Positions 1-9,650 of a DNA stretch of 64,000 nucleotides are shown here, piece by piece (positions within the stretch are counted from its first letter, which is position 1; every line of letters begins with the position of its first letter). Under the pieces are notes generated by a model that was not told where the DNA came from, searched no databases, and was given only the letters and a program-made list of their open reading frames with translations. This stretch comes from JBNKHG01 sp050290225 (lineage in GTDB: Bacteria > Pseudomonadota > Gammaproteobacteria > Pseudomonadales > Cellvibrionaceae). A program made the translations under genes and the position numbers. The DNA lies in assembly GCA_050290225.1 (NCBI GenBank), contig JBNKHG010000056.1:124001-188000 (forward strand), read 5' to 3'.

Positions 1-417
1 GCGGGAGCCGACGATTATCTGGTTAAGCCGTTTCACCACGAAGAACTCAATGCCCGCCTCAATGCCCTGCTACGCCGATCCGCCGGTCACGCCTCCCCGG
101 TAATGCACTTTGGTCCTCTGCAAATCAATACTGCAGCCAAAAGCGTGAGCGTCGACGGAAGCGAACTGGAACTGACCAGTTACGAGTACAAAACACTGGA
201 ATACCTGGCACACCAGGCCGGCAAAACCATTTCCAAAACCCAGCTGACCGAGCACCTCTACGACCAGGACTTCGACCGCGACAGCAACGTGATCGAAGTG
301 TTTATCGGTCGACTGCGCAAAAAACTCGACCCGACCGGCACTCTGAAACCCATCGCTACGGTCCGCGGCCAGGGCTATCGCTTTACCCTTGAGGCTCAGC
401 CCTCGACAACAGAATAG
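1..417 (+). CDS. PhoP-like OmpR-family response regulator, 5' end missing
   Basis: The frame is open from the first base, so the gene starts upstream of the window and only about 138 C-terminal residues are visible. The first residues (GADDYLVKPF) are the end of a receiver domain, with the conserved Lys-Pro switch region. A winged-helix DNA-binding domain follows and ends in VRGQGYRF, typical of OmpR/PhoP transcription factors. The linker RRSAGHASPV resembles PhoP proteins. It lies 23 bp upstream of a PhoQ-like kinase on the same strand, so the two probably form a two-component pair. Which signal it answers cannot be read here, and the phosphorylated Asp lies outside the window. Confidence 0.93.
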   Translation, partial: AGADDYLVKPFHHEELNARLNALLRRSAGHASPVMHFGPLQINTAAKSVSVDGSELELTSYEYKTLEYLAHQAGKTISKTQLTEHLYDQDFDRDSNVIEVFIGRLRKKLDPTGTLKPIATVRGQGYRFTLEAQPSTTE

Positions 418-440
418 CCTCATACCGAAAAGGGAAAATA

Positions 441-1814
441 GTGACCGTGAAATCATTGACTGGCCGACTGCTGCTTGCATCCGCTCTGCTGCTCCCTGTG
501 TTTCTCGGCGCCACCGGTTATTTTCTCGACCTCGCGTACCAGCGGAGTTTGCAAGCGGGACTGGCGGAACGATTGCAGACACAAATCTATCTGCTGCTGG
601 GCGCGGCGGAGATGGAAGGCGAGAGACTGGTAATGCCGGCGGAGATCAGCGAACCCCTGTTCAGCCAGATCAATTCTGGCCTCTATGGTGTAATCCTCGA
701 CGCACGCCATCACGAAGTCTGGCGTTCGACCTCGGCCAAACTCCTGCCGGAAGCCCTGGCGCTGGAAACCCTGGCAGCCCCCAGCGACGGCCAGACCGCC
801 TTCGTGGAAACCGCCCTGACAACCAATAACGGAGAACTGCCGGTATTCCTGTTTGCCCACAATACACTCTGGGAAAGCGACTCGGGTCGTGAGTACCGCT
901 TCCGCTTCCACCTGCTGCAAGACCAGACCGCCTTTCGCGCCGCCCTGCGCACCTACCGCGCCCAACTCTGGCGATGGCTGGGCGCACTCAGTGTGATTCT
1001 CCTGGCAATCCAACTGGCTATTCTACGCTGGGGCCTGCTACCGCTGAGGCAGCTGGCAGCCAACCTGCGGAAAATGCAGGAGGGTGAGACTCAAACCCTG
1101 AGCGGCGAATACCCGAGTGAGGTACAGGAGGTCACCGACAACTTAAACCGTGTGCTTGAACGCGAACAACACCAGCGCGAACGCTACCGCAATAGTCTCG
1201 GAGACTTGGCTCACAGCTTGAAAACGCCTTTGGCCGCACTGCGCGGCGCCCTCATCAAGTTACCGGGCGAGGGCAAAGACGCCGACGTCAAACACCTGAT
1301 CGACGACCAGGTTTCACGCATGAACCAGATTGTCGCCCATCAACTGCAGCGGGCCATTGTACGTAACGGTGAAATACGCCACCACGAGACTGAAGTCGCC
1401 CACCTGTGCACACGCCTGCACGGAGCACTGGACAAGGTCTACAGTGACAAGCAGGTCAAGTTCATCGCGGATATCGCCTCCCCCTGCAGATTCCGGGGTG
1501 ACGAGCGCGACCTCATGGAAGTCATGGGCAACCTGCTGGAAAATGCCTTTAAATACTGTCGGCATCAAGTGGAACTCAAGGCCTGGCAGGAAGAGTGTGA
1601 ACTGCATATTGCCATTGGCGATGATGGCCCGGGAGTACCTGCTTCACTACAACAGGAGATACTGCAACGAGGCGCCCGTGCCGACACCGCACAACCCGGC
1701 CAGGGCATCGGCCTGGCGATGGCAGTAGAGATCATCAGCGGCTATGACGGCAGCCTGCGAGTCGGAGACTCTCACCTTGGGGGGGCAGAATTCGACTTGA
1801 TTCTGCCCGCGTGA
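441..1814 (+). CDS. PhoQ-like sensor histidine kinase
   Basis: This 457-residue inner-membrane kinase partners the regulator just upstream. It starts at GTG 441 behind a purine-rich AAGGGAAAA stretch. A first membrane segment lies at residues 8-28, a periplasmic sensor region follows to about 175, and a second membrane segment spans about 178-197. After that come HAMP-like sequence, an H-box DLAHSLKTPLA with His at about residue 258, and a HATPase domain with N-box (NLLENAFKY) and G-boxes (DDGPGV, GQGIGLAM). The HSLKTPLA form of the H-box is characteristic of the PhoQ group. The sensor region is not acidic enough to assign Mg2+ sensing with confidence. Confidence 0.92.
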   Translation: MTVKSLTGRLLLASALLLPVFLGATGYFLDLAYQRSLQAGLAERLQTQIYLLLGAAEMEGERLVMPAEISEPLFSQINSGLYGVILDARHHEVWRSTSAKLLPEALALETLAAPSDGQTAFVETALTTNNGELPVFLFAHNTLWESDSGREYRFRFHLLQDQTAFRAALRTYRAQLWRWLGALSVILLAIQLAILRWGLLPLRQLAANLRKMQEGETQTLSGEYPSEVQEVTDNLNRVLEREQHQRERYRNSLGDLAHSLKTPLAALRGALIKLPGEGKDADVKHLIDDQVSRMNQIVAHQLQRAIVRNGEIRHHETEVAHLCTRLHGALDKVYSDKQVKFIADIASPCRFRGDERDLMEVMGNLLENAFKYCRHQVELKAWQEECELHIAIGDDGPGVPASLQQEILQRGARADTAQPGQGIGLAMAVEIISGYDGSLRVGDSHLGGAEFDLILPA

Positions 1815-1965
1815 TCGTCGTCAGTCGAATCCCCAGGAGTCTGCCGGACTTAGGCGTTCGTCACTTTCCCACCGGCGCACGACTGCATGAATGCAGGAAC
1901 CAGAGCAACGCAGCCAGAGGCGTTTCTGGGCGCGCTGAAAGTAAGCGAACTTCTGACTCAGGACG

Positions 1966-4578
1966 CTAGGCCCGACCTGGCGAAGTGACTTGCTCACGCC
2001 CCGGCCCCAGGGGCTTCACCAGCAGGATCAATTTCGGCAACAGGGTGAGCGAGCCGAGAATAGCGGCAAACATCGCCAGCCCCGTCAACAGGCCAAAATA
2101 AATTGACGGGATAAACTTCGACAGCGCCAGTATGGAAAAACCGACAATAATGGTGATAGAGGTATAGTACATGGCGCGTCCGATGGAGGCGTGGGAGCGA
2201 TGCATCGCCCCCACGTAATCACCATCGCTGGCAAATTCCTGCTTAAAGCGGTGAATATAATGAATGGCGTGATCCACCCCTATACCCACTGTGATGGCGG
2301 CGATAGTGATAGTCATCATATCCAGAGGAATTCCCGCCAATCCCATCCCCCCCAGCACCACCCCGGCGGCCAGTATATTTGGCACGATGGCAATAACGGA
2401 AATAGACAGAGAACGGAACAGCACCAGAAACATCAGCATAATGCCAAGAAAAACAGCACCCAGCGTGATGATCTGCGAGCGGAATAAACTCTGCAACATA
2501 TTGTTGTATAACACCAGCATACCGGTAAAACTGATCTGTTCCGGCTTCAACCCCACTTTATTTTCCAAAAAAGCGCGTATCTCCGTCGTCAGTGTCATAC
2601 GATCCAGGTTTGGATCGGACTCCACCACCCGCAGGCTGACCCGAGCCTGGTTGGCGGCCTCCGACAAGTAGGGATCCACCAGAAGTTTGGTAATTTCCGG
2701 CGGCAGCTTCTGGCGCAGGATCGCCAGTTCGAAGTCATTCAATTTTTTGCCGTTAATGTCCCTTGCGACCTTGTAGACGGTGGCCAGGGACTGCACTTTA
2801 CCCACATCGGAGCGCGCTTCCAGGTAGTCCTGCAATTGCTCCAGCTCAGTCAAGCCGGCAAGGGTAAACCAGTAGCTTTTTCCCGGATGAGCCTCTGGGT
2901 TTTGTTCGGAAAAGGGATCCTCCTCGGCGAATGGATCCTCCTCCAGAACCGGCTCCGGCGCTTCAAAGGGATCTGGTTCGTCGAACGGATCCGCTTCAGC
3001 GAAAGGATCCTCTTCATCGCCGTACCCCCCGCCGGCGACCTCATAGGCCTCTGGTTCAACCAATTCAGGATCGGCATCCAGCAGAATATCCAGGGTTGTG
3101 GTACCCCCCAGACGACGATCGATCACTTCCATGCCCTGGTAGATTTCCGTGGACTTGTGAAAGTAATCGATAAAGCGGTTATCGACTTTCAACAGGGTCA
3201 TGCCATAGATACTGACCACTCCCGCCAACAGGCTGATTGCCAGCACCTTGCCGCCATGCCTCTCGGCCACCTGGGAAAAGCGTAGGGTAAAAGCTGCGGA
3301 ATTATCGCCTTTATCCGCAGGATCACCCTTGGGCAACACCATCAATCCTGCCGGCAACACCACAAATGACAGCACCAGCGCCAGACTCAAACCAATGGTC
3401 ATCATCCAGCCAAAATCGATTACCGGACGAATATCGCTGACCACCAGGGAAGCAAAGGCCACAATAGTGGTCAAGGCGGTGTAGAGACAGGGGCGCGCCA
3501 TCTGGCGCACGGTATCCATTACCAACTGCTGTTGGCTCCAGTCGGGAAAGCGGGCATGGTATTCCCGGTAGCGCACCACCAGGTGAATGGTGATAGCCAA
3601 GGCAATAATCAGCAACAGGGCGACAAAGTTGGATGAGATCACCGTCAAACGCCAATCGATCCAGGCAAGCCAGCCCAACATCATTACCACCGTCAGCACG
3701 CAGACCGAAAGTGGTAACAACACAAACCGCGGCTGCCGAAAAATCACTACCAGGGTTGCGATAATAAAAAGTGCTATACCACTGCCAAAAACAACCAGGT
3801 CACTGCGAATAAAACTGATCATATCCGCGGTTATCATGCTGGCGCCGCCAACAAATATTTCAGCTCTGTCCTTATATTGGGCGACGATTTCCCGCACCCG
3901 CGCCACACGCTGGTGATCGCTGGCGGCACGGGCCGTGCGATAATCGAGAAATTCCTTTTCCAACCGTTTCAGCTCGGCGGCCTCCTCCCGGCTAAGGCCA
4001 TCCCGATCACGATGCAAACGCAGGGCGTCGCGGTGTCGCACGAGTTCGATATATTTATTGTCCACCGCCAGATTCAACAGCATAGCCGTGGTTTGACCGT
4101 CTGGCCCCAACAACATATCGCGATAGATCGGACTGTTGAAAAATTCCTGCTTTGCCAACTGCCGATCAACGCGGGGCGTTAACAGAGTCCGAGTGTTTAC
4201 AGCCAGTTCTGACAGGGTGACCACCGGACTGTAAAGCAGGGGAACATCCAGCATGCTAACGGCATTGACCACACCTTCCACCTGTAACAATTCATCGCGC
4301 AGGGATTTAAGTGTGGCTATGGATTGATCGGAAAACAGATCCACTTTCGGCTTGAAAGTCACCACCAAAAAATCGCCACTCTGGTAGCGTTTGGCTATTT
4401 CACGAAAATAATCCAGATCGGCATCGTGTTCGAGAGTGAGAGAGTCAGCGGAAGCATCCAGTTTTAGATTAGGAAGGCCCAGCGCCAACCCAACGGCCAG
4501 AAACAACACCAGCATCAGCGTCAGTCGCGGACGCTCTAATACCAGCTTTTGATAAACCTCTACCAGTGTTGCAAACAT
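1966..4578 (-). CDS. RND/MMPL-family membrane exporter with acidic DPF-repeat insertion
   Basis: This 870-residue transporter of the RND superfamily has the two-fold layout of MMPL/HpnN-like proteins: one membrane helix, a large periplasmic loop, five helices, then the same again. The second-half motif GIGVDHAIHYIHRF and the first-half counterpart are typical of this group. These exporters often move lipids or hydrophobic molecules, but the substrate here is unknown. About residues 517-557, in the second periplasmic loop, hold a Gly/Asp/Glu-rich insertion with five DPF motifs, which the family does not normally carry. The gene stands alone, and its start (ATG 4578) faces the divergent FHA gene. 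No periplasmic adaptor or outer-membrane channel gene is adjacent. Confidence 0.9.
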   Translation of the reverse strand: MFATLVEVYQKLVLERPRLTLMLVLFLAVGLALGLPNLKLDASADSLTLEHDADLDYFREIAKRYQSGDFLVVTFKPKVDLFSDQSIATLKSLRDELLQVEGVVNAVSMLDVPLLYSPVVTLSELAVNTRTLLTPRVDRQLAKQEFFNSPIYRDMLLGPDGQTTAMLLNLAVDNKYIELVRHRDALRLHRDRDGLSREEAAELKRLEKEFLDYRTARAASDHQRVARVREIVAQYKDRAEIFVGGASMITADMISFIRSDLVVFGSGIALFIIATLVVIFRQPRFVLLPLSVCVLTVVMMLGWLAWIDWRLTVISSNFVALLLIIALAITIHLVVRYREYHARFPDWSQQQLVMDTVRQMARPCLYTALTTIVAFASLVVSDIRPVIDFGWMMTIGLSLALVLSFVVLPAGLMVLPKGDPADKGDNSAAFTLRFSQVAERHGGKVLAISLLAGVVSIYGMTLLKVDNRFIDYFHKSTEIYQGMEVIDRRLGGTTTLDILLDADPELVEPEAYEVAGGGYGDEEDPFAEADPFDEPDPFEAPEPVLEEDPFAEEDPFSEQNPEAHPGKSYWFTLAGLTELEQLQDYLEARSDVGKVQSLATVYKVARDINGKKLNDFELAILRQKLPPEITKLLVDPYLSEAANQARVSLRVVESDPNLDRMTLTTEIRAFLENKVGLKPEQISFTGMLVLYNNMLQSLFRSQIITLGAVFLGIMLMFLVLFRSLSISVIAIVPNILAAGVVLGGMGLAGIPLDMMTITIAAITVGIGVDHAIHYIHRFKQEFASDGDYVGAMHRSHASIGRAMYYTSITIIVGFSILALSKFIPSIYFGLLTGLAMFAAILGSLTLLPKLILLVKPLGPGREQVTSPGRA

Positions 4579-4827
4579 GCTTTCGCCTTGAAAATTTTTA
4601 ACAACAATCCCGATGGCATAACCAGGGCGGCTATTATGAGCGAGAACGTGACAGATGAAAACTCTGGCGCTCCCTCAACAAGCTGGCTGTGTTATCGTAT
4701 TCTTTTGTATACTTTCGATGCTGCTTTAGCCCTTGAATCAGGGGGTGTTTCAGCGTCGTATATAAAATGTGCAGCGGCACTGAATAGGCGACCGACAATA
4801 GCCGTTTACGGGAGTGAAAATCTGTCG

Positions 4828-5370
4828 ATGCCAACATCCAACCTGCAAGGCAGCACAATCCGTTGGGTGCTGACCGCCGACAACAGCTGGCTCGCTGGAC
4901 AAGTTTTTCAGATTCCCCGCTCCCCCGCCATTATCGGCCGCAGTGGCGACTGTGACATCACCATCCCAGGGACACACCTGTCGAGACAGCACGCGGAAAT
5001 CAGCATTCAGGGCAAGTTGCTCTATGTTAGGGACCTGGGCTCAGCCAACGGCACTTATATTAACAACCGGCGCGTCAGCAATGGCATCCTCCGGCCGGGA
5101 GACTCCCTGCGGCTGGATGTATACAGCTTTCGTATCACCGAGCCCACCCAACATCGGGCGCAGCCCCGGCAAAATACGAGTAGCAAGTTTCAGGCAAATG
5201 ACAACAGTCGGGATCCAGAGGACCCCAGGCGCTGGAAAACTCGTCCGACGTCGCCCGGCAACAGGCCACAGAACAGCATCGCACGTACATCCAAAATCCT
5301 GCCCCTGTTAAGCGCCCTGCTGCTGTTCGCCATGGTCGGTGCCCTGCTCTTTTTGTTAAGCCTGGCCTGA
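4828..5370 (+). CDS. FHA-domain protein with C-terminal membrane anchor
   Basis: The product is about 180 residues. An FHA phosphothreonine-binding domain occupies roughly residues 20-95, with the conserved elements IIGR, LSRQHAEI and SANGTYIN. A polar, Arg/Pro/Gln-rich linker follows, and the protein ends in one hydrophobic helix (about residues 155-178), so the FHA domain should face the cytoplasm. The frame is open from 4549, but the upstream part overlaps the divergent exporter start and has no domain. I chose ATG 4828, which follows GGAG at 4811-4814, though that spacing is long. A TATACT at 4708-4713 may be part of its promoter. No Ser/Thr kinase or phosphatase is nearby to suggest a partner. 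Confidence 0.82.
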   Translation: MPTSNLQGSTIRWVLTADNSWLAGQVFQIPRSPAIIGRSGDCDITIPGTHLSRQHAEISIQGKLLYVRDLGSANGTYINNRRVSNGILRPGDSLRLDVYSFRITEPTQHRAQPRQNTSSKFQANDNSRDPEDPRRWKTRPTSPGNRPQNSIARTSKILPLLSALLLFAMVGALLFLLSLA

Positions 5371-5389
5371 ACAGGCACAGTTTCCCGTC

Positions 5390-6022
5390 CTACTCCCCCC
5401 AGCGTGCCATCAAGGTCTGGGGCACCCCCAGGTGATCGAGCACTCTCGCCACCATAAAATCCACCAGATCTTCCAGGCGTTGGGGCTTGTGGTAGAATCC
5501 CGGGCTGGCCGGCATCACCACCGCCCCCATCTGTGTAAGCTTGAGCATATTTTCCAGGTGCACGGCCGAGTAGGGCGTTTCGCGGGGCACCAGAATCAGC
5601 TGCCTGCGCTCTTTCAAAGCGACATCCGCGCCCCGCTCAATCAGGTTATTACTGGCACCACAGGCAATTGCCGACAGGGTGCCGCCGCTGGCCGGACAGA
5701 TCACCATGGAAGAAGGTGCGCCTGCGCCAGAGGCTACCGGAGAGAACCAGTCATCACGCCCAAAGAGGCACAACTGGCCGGTTTTGTGCTGAAATTTCTG
5801 CTGAAAAAATTGTTGCTGAGACGTCAAACCGGCGGGGAGTTGCCAATCGGTTTCGGTGTTAATCACAACCTCTGCCGCCTGAGATAACAACAGCAAAACG
5901 CGGCAGTCTGCAGCCAACAGGCATTCCAACAAACGCAAGCCGTACTGGGCACCCGAGGCACCGGTCATGGCCAGGGTTACAGTGCGTGTGAATTCAGTTC
6001 CGGTTGCAGCAGATTCCGCCAT
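5390..6022 (-). CDS. ubiX: Flavin prenyltransferase UbiX
   Basis: UbiX attaches a dimethylallyl group to FMN to make the prenylated flavin used by the UbiD decarboxylase in ubiquinone synthesis. The N-terminal flavoprotein motif AMTGASGAQYG, the central CPASGGTLSAIA segment and the LVPRETPYS motif are all present over about 210 residues, the normal family length. The frame extends to 6046, but ATG 6022 has AGGA in front and fits family N termini. With this start the gene begins 10 bp after the stop of mpl, with which it likely forms an operon, as in Pseudomonas. No ubiD is in the window. Confidence 0.95.
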   Translation of the reverse strand: MAESAATGTEFTRTVTLAMTGASGAQYGLRLLECLLAADCRVLLLLSQAAEVVINTETDWQLPAGLTSQQQFFQQKFQHKTGQLCLFGRDDWFSPVASGAGAPSSMVICPASGGTLSAIACGASNNLIERGADVALKERRQLILVPRETPYSAVHLENMLKLTQMGAVVMPASPGFYHKPQRLEDLVDFMVARVLDHLGVPQTLMARWGE

Positions 6023-6032
6023 CGTTCCCGTC

Positions 6033-7439
6033 CTATTCAGCAGCACTCAGCGCCCGCACCAGTTTTTGGTGCACCCCACCAAAGCCGCCATTGCTCATTA
6101 TGACTATATGGCTGCCGGCTTGAGCCAACATCAAGGCATCGGCAATCAGTTGATCCAGTGAGGACACCAGTTTGGCTGCAATCGGGCTATGATTAACCAC
6201 CTCAGCCAAATCCCAGTCCACCCCCTCCGGCTGAAACCAAAGCACATCATCGGCATCAACACAGGCCTGGCCCAACTCGGCGCGGTGCACTCCCATGCGC
6301 ATAGTATTGGATCGGGGTTCAATCAGGGCAATAATTTTCTCGCTCCCCACCTGCGCCCGCAGACCAGCCAGGGTGGTTTTGATGGCAGTGGGGTGATGGG
6401 CAAAATCGTCGTAGACCTTAATCCCCCTGATCTCCGCCAGACACTCCATTCGTCGCTTGACACCCGCAAAAGCGCTCAGCGCCTGACCCGATGCCGCCGG
6501 CGCCACGCCCACATGGCGCGCCGCCGCCGTCGCCGCGAGAGCATTGTTAACGCTGTGAAGCCCGGTCTGTTCCCATCGCACCTCACCGACATGCTGCCCA
6601 TGCAACAGTATTTCAAAGTGGGAACCGTCTTCGCGGTGCAGTCGTGCCTGCCATTCAGCACCCACACTTTGCGGCTTCACCACCTCTTCGAGGTCAATCG
6701 AATCCGGTGCGCTACTGAAAGTTTGGGTGGGTGTCCAGCACCCCTGAGCCAACACCTGCTGAAGGTTTTCGTCATTCGCCGCAGTCACAATCAAACCGCT
6801 GGAGGGCACAGTTCTGACCAAGTGGTGAAACTGCCGCTGGATGGCGGCCAGATCCGGGAATATATCGGCGTGATCGTATTCCAGGTTATTAAGCACAAGG
6901 GTGCGAGGGCGATAGTGCACAAACTTTGATCGCTTGTCGAAAAAGGCACTGTCATACTCATCCGCCTCCACCACAAAAAAAGGTGTCTCGCCGAGACGAG
7001 CGGAGCAACCGAAATTCTTGGGGACTCCACCGATCAAGTAACCCGGCGCCATACCGGCGAATTCGAGAATCCATGCCAGCATACTGCTGGTGGTGGTCTT
7101 GCCATGAGTACCTGCTACCGCCAGCACCCACTTGTCATGCAGTAGGTGGTCGCAGAGCCACTGTGGGCCAGAGGTGTAGGGAATATTGCTGTCCAACAGT
7201 GCTTCGACAACCGGATTACCCCGGGTCATGGCATTACCCACCACCACCAGGTCTGGCGTCGGATTCAGGTGAGCGGGGTTGTAGCCAGGCCAGATTGCTA
7301 TGCCGGCTTGCTCCAGCTGCGTACTCATAGGCGGGTAGACATTAGCGTCACTGCCTGTGACCTTGTACCCCTGAGCCTTCGCCAATTGCGCCAGGCTACC
7401 CATAAAAGTGCCACAAATTCCCAATATATGTATATGCAT
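6033..7439 (-). CDS. mpl: UDP-N-acetylmuramate:L-Ala-gamma-D-Glu-meso-DAP ligase
   Basis: Mpl joins the recycled murein tripeptide to UDP-MurNAc in the cytoplasm, returning turned-over peptidoglycan to synthesis. The 468-residue protein has the Mur-ligase N-terminal motif GICGTFMGSLA, the ATP-binding P-loop AGTHGKTTTSSM at about residues 107-118, and the later DDFAHHPTAIKTT motif typical of MurC/Mpl. I placed the start at ATG 7439, where the conserved MHIHILGICG begins, rather than at 7469. It is first in a two-gene unit with ubiX. Confidence 0.96.
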   Translation of the reverse strand: MHIHILGICGTFMGSLAQLAKAQGYKVTGSDANVYPPMSTQLEQAGIAIWPGYNPAHLNPTPDLVVVGNAMTRGNPVVEALLDSNIPYTSGPQWLCDHLLHDKWVLAVAGTHGKTTTSSMLAWILEFAGMAPGYLIGGVPKNFGCSARLGETPFFVVEADEYDSAFFDKRSKFVHYRPRTLVLNNLEYDHADIFPDLAAIQRQFHHLVRTVPSSGLIVTAANDENLQQVLAQGCWTPTQTFSSAPDSIDLEEVVKPQSVGAEWQARLHREDGSHFEILLHGQHVGEVRWEQTGLHSVNNALAATAAARHVGVAPAASGQALSAFAGVKRRMECLAEIRGIKVYDDFAHHPTAIKTTLAGLRAQVGSEKIIALIEPRSNTMRMGVHRAELGQACVDADDVLWFQPEGVDWDLAEVVNHSPIAAKLVSSLDQLIADALMLAQAGSHIVIMSNGGFGGVHQKLVRALSAAE

Positions 7440-7755
7440 TGCTGTCTCTAATTTTTCATTCAATATCATCGCTCGGGATCAATGCCGTCGACCAGACAGC
7501 CAAGTTCCAATCCTGTGCCCAATCCCCCGATGGTTATTGTGCGCCAGCTTAACATGAACCCGTCAAAACCACTGTGGCAGAATGCCCAACAGCGACGGAA
7601 AAAATACCTGCATTTCACCAGTGATTACAGTATGATGCGCGGCTTTTAAGCTGATTGGTTTTTTAGCCGGGGTGCTGTGCCAATTACGGCTCTATCAACG
7701 CGATAGCAGCAAGACATTGAATCTACTGACTCCAACCATAGACAGGATGCCGAAT
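7440..7755. other. Intergenic region between mpl and the PPi-phosphofructokinase gene
   Basis: This stretch separates two divergent genes and should hold both promoters. The only fair element I see is TATGAT at 7631-7636, a good -10 box facing the phosphofructokinase gene, preceded 16 nt upstream by a poor -35 (TGCATT). I see no RNA gene, repeat or additional ORF with a ribosome-binding site. Confidence 0.4.
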
Positions 7756-9057
7756 ATGGCTGCGAAGAAATCCACCCCCGCCGCAAAAACAACAACGCGA
7801 GGCAAGAAAAATGCCTTTTACGCCCAGTCCGGCGGCGTGACTGCGGTAATCAATGCCAGTGCCTGTGGCGTCATTGAAACCGCCCGACAACAGAAGCAGA
7901 TCGGCAAGGTGTTCGCCGGCCATAATGGTATAATCGGCGCGCTGCGAGAGGAGCTGATCGACACCAGCAAGGAATCCGCTAAAACAATAGCCGCACTCAA
8001 GCACACCCCGTCCGGCGCCTTCGGCTCCTGTCGCTACAAACTGAAAAGCCTGGAAGAGAATCGTGCCGAGTACGAGCGCCTGATCGAGGTGTTCAAGGCC
8101 CACAATATCGGCTATTTTTTTTACAACGGTGGCGGCGACTCCGCCGATACCTGTCTGAAGATCTCCCAACTATCGAAAAAAATGGGTTACCCCATCCAGG
8201 CGATCCATGTCCCCAAAACCGTGGACAACGACCTGCCCTTGACTGACAACTGTCCCGGTTTCGGCTCCGTGGCCAAGTATGTCTCCGTATCGATAAAAGA
8301 GGCAGCCCTGGATGTGGCTTCCATGTGCGAAACTTCAACCAAGGTCTTTATCATGGAGGTCATGGGGCGTCACGCAGGCTGGATTGCCGCCTCTGGGGGG
8401 CTGGCCGCCGAGAAGGAAGGCGAGGCTCCGCACATTATCCTGTTTCCTGAAATCGCCTTTAACAGGGACAAGTTCTTAAATCGTGTAAAGAGCACCGTGA
8501 AGAAGCACGGTTACTGTGTGATCGTAGCCTCCGAAGGCGCTCAATACAAAGACGGCAGCTTCCTGGCCGATGCAGGCACGACTGACGCCTTTGGCCACAA
8601 GCAGCTGGGTGGAGTAGCCCCCACACTGGCGAATATGATCAAGAGTGAACTGGGTTACAAGTACCACTGGGCATTGGCAGACTATCTGCAGCGCGCCGCC
8701 CGTCACATTGCCTCGGCCACAGATGTGGCGCAAGCTTATGCGGTGGGTCAGGCCGCCGTAGAGATGGCAGCGGCCGGTAAAAATGCGGTAATGCCAGCCA
8801 TTGTCCGCGGCAAGGGCAAGAAGTACAGCTGGAGTACGAAAGAGGTACCGCTGGAGCAGGTGGCCAATGTGGAGCGCATGATGCCCCGTGACTATATCAC
8901 CCGCGATGGTTTTGGCATTACCGACAACGCGCGCGACTATCTGCTGCCGTTGATTCAGGGTGAGGATTACCCGCCCTATAAAAACGGCCTGCCCGTATAC
9001 GCCAAGCTTAAAAAGGTGATGGTGCCAAAGAAGCTGAAAAAGGCGTTCAAGGTTTAA
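7756..9057 (+). CDS. Pyrophosphate-dependent 6-phosphofructokinase
   Basis: This enzyme phosphorylates fructose 6-phosphate, probably reversibly and using PPi. The 433-residue protein has the family core: GGVTAVINAS near the N terminus, YNGGGDSADT at the phosphate-donor site, PKTVDNDLP with a Lys where ATP-dependent enzymes have Gly, and MEVMGRHAGW for sugar-phosphate binding. The Lys in PKTVDND is the recognised signature of PPi-type enzymes. ATG 7756 is preferred to ATG 7747 because AGG at 7744-7746 sits 9 nt upstream. The N terminus carries a Lys/Ala/Thr-rich tail of about 17 residues. The membrane and soluble pyrophosphatase genes lie 2-5 kb downstream. Confidence 0.93.
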   Translation: MAAKKSTPAAKTTTRGKKNAFYAQSGGVTAVINASACGVIETARQQKQIGKVFAGHNGIIGALREELIDTSKESAKTIAALKHTPSGAFGSCRYKLKSLEENRAEYERLIEVFKAHNIGYFFYNGGGDSADTCLKISQLSKKMGYPIQAIHVPKTVDNDLPLTDNCPGFGSVAKYVSVSIKEAALDVASMCETSTKVFIMEVMGRHAGWIAASGGLAAEKEGEAPHIILFPEIAFNRDKFLNRVKSTVKKHGYCVIVASEGAQYKDGSFLADAGTTDAFGHKQLGGVAPTLANMIKSELGYKYHWALADYLQRAARHIASATDVAQAYAVGQAAVEMAAAGKNAVMPAIVRGKGKKYSWSTKEVPLEQVANVERMMPRDYITRDGFGITDNARDYLLPLIQGEDYPPYKNGLPVYAKLKKVMVPKKLKKAFKV

Positions 9058-9404
9058 GTTAAATGGCAGGTCTTTTCGGCAGGCCGATTTGATCCCACCC
9101 ATGCAACGCCTGTGATATCACGCAGGAGCGTGGAACTCTTCTAAGGGTTCCACGCCTGGCCGGCATCGAATATCGAGCCAGGTACCATTAGTACTCCTTC
9201 GACGGGAATTGCCCTGTTCAGCGAGTCTGCCAGCGCTTCCCGGCGAAGCGTATCTCGCCGGCAATCGCCGTCGTCCATGGCGTATATTCCCATCCTTCTC
9301 CAGTCGCCTTTCCCTGCCAACTTTCTCTGCGGCTCTTCTATACTCTATAAATACTCCTTGAGTAGATGAGTCATTCCCATTTTGCCGATGCTCCGGAGGT
9401 ATCT
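9058..9404. other. Intergenic region after the phosphofructokinase gene
   Basis: It holds one clear structure, a 9-bp perfect hairpin at 9128-9155 described separately, and AT-rich sequence (TATACTCTATAAAT around 9339-9352) that may be the -10 region for the small gene starting at 9405. I see no protein-coding signal. Confidence 0.4.
9128..9155 (+). terminator. Hairpin downstream of the phosphofructokinase gene, without U-run
   Basis: GCGTGGAAC at 9128-9136 is the perfect complement of 9147-9155, and the loop could pair further (TCTT with AAGG). It lies 70 nt after the phosphofructokinase stop codon, where a terminator is expected, but no T-run follows. It may be a 3'-end stabiliser or a protein-binding palindrome. 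Confidence 0.4.
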
Positions 9405-9632
9405 ATGGATCTTCAGCATTTGCGCGAACTCAAACGCGACGGACATCTGCATGATGCAACCATCGAACCCCACCCCAGCGGCCACGGCTGGCTTTTAGGA
9501 TTCCATGACAATGACGGCAAAAATCTGCTCCTGACCACCGAAGCCGGCACAATCTGGTGTTTTCACAACCTGGACCGTGCCAGCCAGGCCGCCAGGGACA
9601 TAGGATTCCCACAACAACATATTGTTGAATAG
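9405..9632 (+). CDS. Small conserved hypothetical protein (DUF6482-like)
   Basis: The 75-residue product starts MDLQHLREL and has no membrane segment or signal peptide. The start is set by a strong Shine-Dalgarno GGAGG at 9394-9398 before ATG 9405; an in-frame ATG at 9366 has none. The length and the opening helix recall small pseudomonad proteins of the DUF6482 type, whose function is unknown, but I hold this match weakly. It lies 18 bp upstream of the isoaspartate methyltransferase gene and is probably cotranscribed with it. Confidence 0.75.
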   Translation: MDLQHLRELKRDGHLHDATIEPHPSGHGWLLGFHDNDGKNLLLTTEAGTIWCFHNLDRASQAARDIGFPQQHIVE

Positions 9633-9650
9633 CCAGCGAAGCACCAAGTC

